A stretch of DNA of 35,246 nt, from the NCBI GenBank assembly GCA_023430685.1, contig JAEYZH010000134.1:1-35246 (forward strand), in the 5' to 3' direction. Below are positions 31,471 to 35,246 of the stretch, piece after piece. Below the pieces are notes generated by a model. It searched no databases, had not been told where the DNA came from, and was given only the letters and a program-made list of their open reading frames with translations. Made by a program: the position numbers and the translations under genes. This DNA comes from Pseudomonadota bacterium. Lineage in GTDB: Bacteria; Pseudomonadota; Gammaproteobacteria; Xanthomonadales; Rhodanobacteraceae. How positions within the stretch are numbered: the first letter of the stretch is position 1; every line of letters begins with the position of its first letter.

Positions 31471-31896
31471 ATGGCGCTGGAGCGCACCCTTTCCATCATC
31501 AAGCCCGACGCGGTCGCGAAGAACGTCATCGGCGAAATCTACACCCGCTTCGAGAAGGCCGGTCTCAAGGTCATCGCGGCGAAGATGAAGCAGCTTTCGC
31601 GCGCGGATGCGGAAGGCTTCTACGCGGTGCATCGCGAGCGTCCGTTCTTCAACGCGCTGGTCGAATTCATGATCTCAGGCCCGGTGATGATCCAGGCGCT
31701 GCAGGGCGAGAACGCGATCGCGAAGAACCGCGAACTCATGGGCGCGACCAACCCGAAGGACGCGGCGCCGGGAACGATCCGCGCCGACTTTGCCGATTCG
31801 ATCGATGCGAACGCGGTGCACGGCTCGGACGCGCCCGAAACGGCAAAGGTGGAAATCGCATACTTCTTCGACGACACTGAGATCAGCTCGCGCTGA
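31471..31896 (+). CDS. ndk: Nucleoside diphosphate kinase
   Basis: A 141-residue Ndk, the usual length, which moves phosphate from ATP to other nucleoside diphosphates through a phosphohistidine. MALERTLSIIKPDAVAKN is the standard N-terminus, R89-equivalent residues follow in NRELMGATNPKDAAPGTIR, and the active-site histidine is H117 in NAVHGSDAPE. A CGGAG ribosome site lies about 11 bases before the ATG. A degenerate triple heptamer (ATCCCTG, AATCCTG, ATCCCTC; 31436-31456) immediately precedes this site. ndk starts the conserved ndk-rlmN-pilF-rodZ group and is 10 bases from rlmN. Confidence 0.98.
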   Translation: MALERTLSIIKPDAVAKNVIGEIYTRFEKAGLKVIAAKMKQLSRADAEGFYAVHRERPFFNALVEFMISGPVMIQALQGENAIAKNRELMGATNPKDAAPGTIRADFADSIDANAVHGSDAPETAKVEIAYFFDDTEISSR

Positions 31897-31906
31897 GGAC
31901 CCGACG

Positions 31907-33019
31907 GTGACGACGGCGAAGGCCAACCTGTTCGACTACGACCGCCAGGGGTTGCGCGACCTGTTCGCGCAACTCGGCGAAAAGCCGTATCGCGCCGACC
32001 AGGTCATGAAGTGGGTCTATCACCGCCACGTCACCGACTTTGCGCAGATGAGCGACGTCGGCAAGGCGTTGCGCGAAAAGCTCGACGGCGCGATCGAAAT
32101 CCTGCCGCCGAACACGTTGTTCGAGAAGCAGGCAGTCGACGGCACCCACAAGTGGCTGCTCGGGATGGACGGCGGCAACGCAATCGAGGCGGTGTTCATC
32201 CCGGAAACCTCGCGCGGCACGCTGTGCGTGTCCTCGCAGGTCGGCTGCGGCCTCAACTGCCAGTTCTGTTCGACCGCGACGCAGGGCTTCAACCGCAACC
32301 TGTCGGCGGCCGAGATCGTCGGCCAGGTGTGGGTCGCCGCCCGCCACCTCGGCAACGTGCCGCATCACCAGCGCAAGCTGACGAACGTGGTGATGATGGG
32401 CATGGGCGAGCCGCTGCTGAACTTCGACAACGTCGTGACCGCGATGTCGGTGATGCGCGACGATTTCGGATTCGGCCTCGCCAACAAGCGCGTGACGCTG
32501 TCGACCGCGGGGCTCGTCCCGATGATCGACAAGTTGTCCGAATGCAGCGATGTGTCGCTCGCGGTGTCGCTGCACGCGCCCGACGACGACCTGCGCACCG
32601 AACTCGTGCCGCTCAACCGCAAGTACCCGATCGACGAACTGCTCGCCGCCTGCGCGCGCTACGCCGAGCGCCGCCCGCGCACGACGATCACGTTCGAGTA
32701 CACGATGCTGAAGGGCGTCAACGACAAGCCCGAGCATGCGCGGCGGCTGATCAAGCTCATGCGCCGTCTGCCGGCAAAGGTCAACCTGATCCCGTTCAAC
32801 CCGTTCCACGGCACGCGCTTCGAGCGCTCCGACGAGGACGTGATCCGCGCGTTCCAGAAGATCCTGCTCGACGCGAACGTGCTGACGATGGTGCGCCGCA
32901 CGCGCGGCGACGACATCGACGCGGCCTGCGGCCAGCTCAAGGGCCAGGTCATGGATCGCACGCGCCGCCAGGCCGAGTTCCGCCGCAAGATCGAAGGGGG
33001 CGTCGCCGATGCGGCCTGA
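31907..33019 (+). CDS. rlmN: Dual-specificity rRNA (A2503-C2)/tRNA (A37-C2) methyltransferase RlmN
   Basis: A 370-residue radical-SAM enzyme that methylates C2 of adenine 2503 in 23S rRNA and A37 in some tRNAs. The [4Fe-4S] cluster ligands are C114, C118 and C121 in CGLNCQFC, followed by STATQGF. The partner methyl-accepting cysteine is C341 in RTRGDDIDAACGQL. MMGMGEPLLN and KVNLIPFNPFHGTRFE are family hallmarks. The start is a GTG (VTTAKANLFDYDRQGL) with GAGGA upstream; upstream in-frame codons lie within ndk. Its 3' end overlaps the pilF gene by 11 bases, so the two are co-translated. Confidence 0.97.
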   Translation: MTTAKANLFDYDRQGLRDLFAQLGEKPYRADQVMKWVYHRHVTDFAQMSDVGKALREKLDGAIEILPPNTLFEKQAVDGTHKWLLGMDGGNAIEAVFIPETSRGTLCVSSQVGCGLNCQFCSTATQGFNRNLSAAEIVGQVWVAARHLGNVPHHQRKLTNVVMMGMGEPLLNFDNVVTAMSVMRDDFGFGLANKRVTLSTAGLVPMIDKLSECSDVSLAVSLHAPDDDLRTELVPLNRKYPIDELLAACARYAERRPRTTITFEYTMLKGVNDKPEHARRLIKLMRRLPAKVNLIPFNPFHGTRFERSDEDVIRAFQKILLDANVLTMVRRTRGDDIDAACGQLKGQVMDRTRRQAEFRRKIEGGVADAA

Positions 33020-33788
33020 CCGAACCTGGGGACGCGTGCTCGGCGCCGCACTGTTCCTGCTGCTGGCCGGCTGTGCGAGCGGCGGTGGCGGAATGAAGAA
33101 GGAATCGGCCGAGAGCAGTCGCCAAGAGGCGGCGCGCGTGAACACCGACCTCGGCCAGCAGTACATGCGCCAGGGCAACCTCGAACTCGCGCTGGAGAAG
33201 CTCAACAAGGCGCTCGAGTTCGATCCCGGCTACGTCGATGCGCACACCGTGATCGCGGTGCTGTTCGAGACGATAGGCGATTCCACCAAGGCCGGCGAAC
33301 ACTACAAGCGCGCGGCGGAGCTCAAGCCGAAGGCGGGCGCGGTCAACAACAACTACGGCTGGTTCCTTTGCCGCAACGGGCGCGCCGCGGAATCGCAGGC
33401 CTATTTCGAGCGTGCCCTGGCCGACCCGTTCTACAAGACGCCGTCGCTCGCGCTCAGCAACTCCGGAACCTGCCTGCTCAAGGCCGGGCAGCGCGTCGAA
33501 GCCGAGGCCACGCTGCGCCGCGCGCTGGCGCTGGATCCGAACGATGCCGAGGCGCTGCTGCAGCTCGCCACGGTGCTCTACGACAAGGGCGAGTATTTCA
33601 ACGCGCGCGCGTTCGTGCAGAGGCACGAAGGCCTGTCGCAGGCGCGCCCGGATGCACTGCTGCTGGGCCGGAACGTCGAGTTGCACCTCGGCAATGGTGA
33701 AGCAGCCCGCGAATACACGCGCAAGTTGTTGCAGTCGTTCCCCGGTTCCGAGCAGGCTCGTTCGCTCGATGTCCAGCCAGGCAAGTAA
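33009..33788 (+). CDS. pilF: Type IV pilus assembly lipoprotein PilF/PilW
   Basis: A 259-residue outer-membrane lipoprotein that acts as the pilotin for the PilQ secretin and is needed for type IV pili. The signal ends with the lipobox LLAGC (C22), followed by a Gly-rich linker. About six TPR units follow: VNTDLGQQYMRQGNLELALE, ALEFDPGYVDAHTVIAVLFE, then GAVNNNYGWFLCRNGRAAES (a strongly conserved PilF segment) and ALALDPNDAEALLQLATVLY. Length and repeat order agree with Pseudomonas PilF. It overlaps rlmN by 11 bases and is followed by 183 bases to rodZ. Confidence 0.93.
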   Translation: MRPDRTWGRVLGAALFLLLAGCASGGGGMKKESAESSRQEAARVNTDLGQQYMRQGNLELALEKLNKALEFDPGYVDAHTVIAVLFETIGDSTKAGEHYKRAAELKPKAGAVNNNYGWFLCRNGRAAESQAYFERALADPFYKTPSLALSNSGTCLLKAGQRVEAEATLRRALALDPNDAEALLQLATVLYDKGEYFNARAFVQRHEGLSQARPDALLLGRNVELHLGNGEAAREYTRKLLQSFPGSEQARSLDVQPGK

Positions 33789-33971
33789 CGGGGAACTGAC
33801 CGGCGCGACGGTGACGGCCGCGCGCCGGGCGAGGTGGACGGGAAGGGGAATGGGCAGGCGCAGGGAACCGTCGCCGGAACGAGGGGGATGCGATGGCGGT
33901 TGTGCCGCCGGTGCGTCCGTGCACAGTCAAACACGATCAGAGCCGCAGAGGCCGCCGAGGTGAACGAATCC

Positions 33972-34907
33972 ATGCTGCCGACAGAGCACGTTGAGGGCGC
34001 CGCGCCCCGATCCGAACATGTCATCGAGCTGCACGAACGCAGCGCGGCTTCCCTCGGCCAGCGACTCGCGGCCGCCCGCGAACGCCTGGGCCTCGGTCAG
34101 TCCGAAGTGGCCGCGCGGTTGAAACTGCCGGTCAAGCTCATAGGGCGGCTCGAGCGCGACGACTACGAAGGCCTGACCCAGGGTGTTTTCCTGCAGGGGT
34201 ACCTTGCGAGCTACGCGCGGCTGGTCGGCATCCCGGTCGAGCATGCGGTCGACGTCGCCGCCTCCCATGCCGAAGCGACGCCGCTGGTCGCGACCGGCAC
34301 CGTATCTCGCTCGCGCTACCTCATCGATCGCTACTCGGTCAGCGCGACGTACCTCGTGTTGACCGCGATCATCGTGGTGCCCGCGGTATGGCTCGCAACC
34401 CATGGCGGGCTCGAGCAGAACCTCGCGCGCACGACCCCGCTTGACGTCGCGGCACCGATCGCGAGCGTTTCGGCGCCACTCGCGGTACCCGGCAGCGACG
34501 GGCGCGTGATCACGCCTGCCGAGGTTGCACCACCACCGACCGAAATCGATCCTCCGCCCGTGATCGCGTCGATGGCGCCGTTCGCGCAGGTTGAAGCTCC
34601 GACGGTGACGGCGACGTCGACGTCGACGGCAGCGAGCGGGCGGGAGCGCATGCTGAGCCTGGAGCTGTCCGAACCGAGCTGGATCGAGATCACCGCCGAG
34701 GACGGCCGCAAGATCGAATACGCGATGCTCGGCGTCGGTACCCACGACTATCGCAGCGCGGGTCCGCTCTCGGTCCGCATCGGCAACGTGCAGGGCGCCC
34801 GGTTGCGCACCGACGGACAACCGGTCGACCTCGACGCGTTCCGCCGCGGCAACGTCGCGCACGTGCGGCTGTTCACCCAGGGCGGGCCGGCGCGCGTCAC
34901 GCAGTAG
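33972..34907 (+). CDS. rodZ: Cytoskeleton protein RodZ
   Basis: A 311-residue bitopic protein that links MreB to the periplasmic elongation machinery and so shapes the cell. The N-terminal XRE-type helix-turn-helix (about 26-90) reads SLGQRLAAARERLGLGQSEV, then LKLPVKLIGRLERDDYEGLT and FLQGYLASYARLVG, the typical RodZ set. A single transmembrane helix lies at about 126-143 (TYLVLTAIIVVPAVWLA). A Pro/Ala/Thr-rich periplasmic linker (150-230) leads to a DUF4115 beta domain (about 235-305; LSLELSEPSWIEITAEDGRK). The ATG at 33972 is chosen because GAGGTGA lies eight bases upstream; an in-frame GTG at 33960 would lose this. The gap 33789-33971 shows nothing else. Confidence 0.92.
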   Translation: MLPTEHVEGAAPRSEHVIELHERSAASLGQRLAAARERLGLGQSEVAARLKLPVKLIGRLERDDYEGLTQGVFLQGYLASYARLVGIPVEHAVDVAASHAEATPLVATGTVSRSRYLIDRYSVSATYLVLTAIIVVPAVWLATHGGLEQNLARTTPLDVAAPIASVSAPLAVPGSDGRVITPAEVAPPPTEIDPPPVIASMAPFAQVEAPTVTATSTSTAASGRERMLSLELSEPSWIEITAEDGRKIEYAMLGVGTHDYRSAGPLSVRIGNVQGARLRTDGQPVDLDAFRRGNVAHVRLFTQGGPARVTQ

Positions 34908-34952
34908 GCCGCCGGCGCGGCGGCAACCGGCCGCGCCCGCACCGATTCCTGC

Positions 34953-35090
34953 TACCCTTGCCGCCTTGCAACCGGCGGACTCGCCCGGCTGCCTGCGTGG
35001 CGCCCGCGCGCGCAGGCGATCAGCAAGGACCCGGGCGTTGCGCGCGCGGCGCTGCAACGCCGCCGGCCTGCGACGGCCCGCCGCGGTCCT
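34953..35090 (+). other. GC-rich leader region upstream of yfgM with several hairpins
   Basis: This 223-base gap (34908-35130) has no gene. A TACCCT box (34953-34958) could be a -10. Downstream are GCCTGCG/CGCAGGC (34991-34997 and 35011-35017), GGCGTTGC/GCAACGCC (35034-35041 and 35054-35061), and an outer AGGACC/GGTCCT (35026-35031 and 35085-35090) that encloses the second. In such GC-rich DNA chance pairing is common, so function is open. Confidence 0.3.
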
Positions 35091-35130
35091 CGCCAAGGTT
35101 GCACCTTTCCGCGATTTTCCAGGTGACTGC

Positions 35131-35246
35131 ATGGCATTCGACGTCCTCGACGAACACGAACAAGGTGAACTGGTCCAGAAGTGGCTGCGCGAGAATGCGG
35201 CCGCGATCATTACCGGCATCGTGCTCGGACTGCTCCTGATCTTCGG
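35131..35246 (+). CDS. YfgM-type ancillary SecYEG protein, N-terminal fragment
   Basis: Only the first 38 codons are inside the window: MAFDVLDEHEQGELVQKWLR, then ENAAAIITGIVLGLLLIF running off the edge. A charged N-terminus followed at once by a transmembrane helix, with E-x-x-x-x-K-x-W-x-x-x-N, is the pattern of the YfgM (UPF0070) family. These are inner-membrane proteins with a periplasmic TPR domain, found with SecYEG and PpiD. An AGGTGA ribosome site lies about six bases upstream. Location after rodZ agrees with the usual order, though ispG and hisS, which often sit between, are absent. Confidence 0.85.
   Translation, partial: MAFDVLDEHEQGELVQKWLRENAAAIITGIVLGLLLIF

Noticed and set aside
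33834..33971. Longer RodZ starts (33834 or GTG 33960)
   Set aside because: The ATG at 33972 has a consensus GAGGTGA at ideal distance; the upstream residues are Arg-rich and not part of the family.

Overview
The window is a densely packed stretch of high-GC chromosome from a gammaproteobacterium, most probably of the Xanthomonadales/Lysobacterales. The evidence is the strong C/G third-position bias, the run serC-pheA-hisC-aroA-cmk-rpsA-ihfB-lapB, the run ndk-rlmN-pilF-rodZ-yfgM, and several 7-bp tandem repeats of a kind I associate with xanthomonad genomes. I see no rRNA, tRNA, CRISPR array, insertion sequence or prophage.

Layout. (1) 1-2000: the 3' end of zipA, a remnant that looks like the C-terminus of a methyltransferase, and a secreted DUF5694/TIKI-like protein. 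(2) 2045-7382: a lipid-storage neighbourhood holding a PhaD-like TetR regulator, an acyl-CoA-binding protein, a two-domain fatty acyl-CoA reductase, a phasin, a patatin-like lipase and a PHA-granule-associated protein. No PHA synthase or wax-ester synthase is visible. (3) 7560-10020: a tail-anchored FHA protein and the msrPQ periplasmic methionine sulfoxide repair pair. (4) 10209-17828: the serine/aromatic/histidine supra-operon (serC, pheA, hisC, aroA) with overlapping starts and stops, then cmk, rpsA and ihfB. (5) 17995-23022: lapB followed by a WecA/WbpL-type glycosyl-1-phosphate transferase, a WbpM-type dehydratase and galU, so envelope control sits next to O-antigen initiation. (6) 23075-26773: a trans-sulfuration enzyme with a heptamer repeat inside its 5' coding end, an unknown membrane protein, a lipoprotein, a CsaA-like tRNA-binding protein and a secreted NTF2-like protein. 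(7) 26805-31258: a beta-oxidation block (thiolase; HAD-hydratase fusion of FadN type; PsrA-like TetR regulator with a clear operator on its own promoter). (8) 31471-35246: ndk, rlmN, pilF, rodZ and the start of yfgM.

How it fits together. Regions 2 and 7 describe two sides of acyl-CoA use. One reduces and stores acyl chains (reductase, acyl-CoA carrier, granule proteins) under a PhaD-like regulator; the other degrades them under a PsrA-like regulator.

The most unusual signal is a set of 7-bp tandem repeats at about 14836, 23092, 28021, 30514 and 30599, with a weak one at 31436. They lie just upstream of cmk, of the thiolase and of the fadN-like gene, at the 3' end of the TetR gene, and inside the first codons of the trans-sulfuration gene. 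In that last gene both other reading frames stop within a few bases after the repeat, so a one-unit gain or loss would switch it off.
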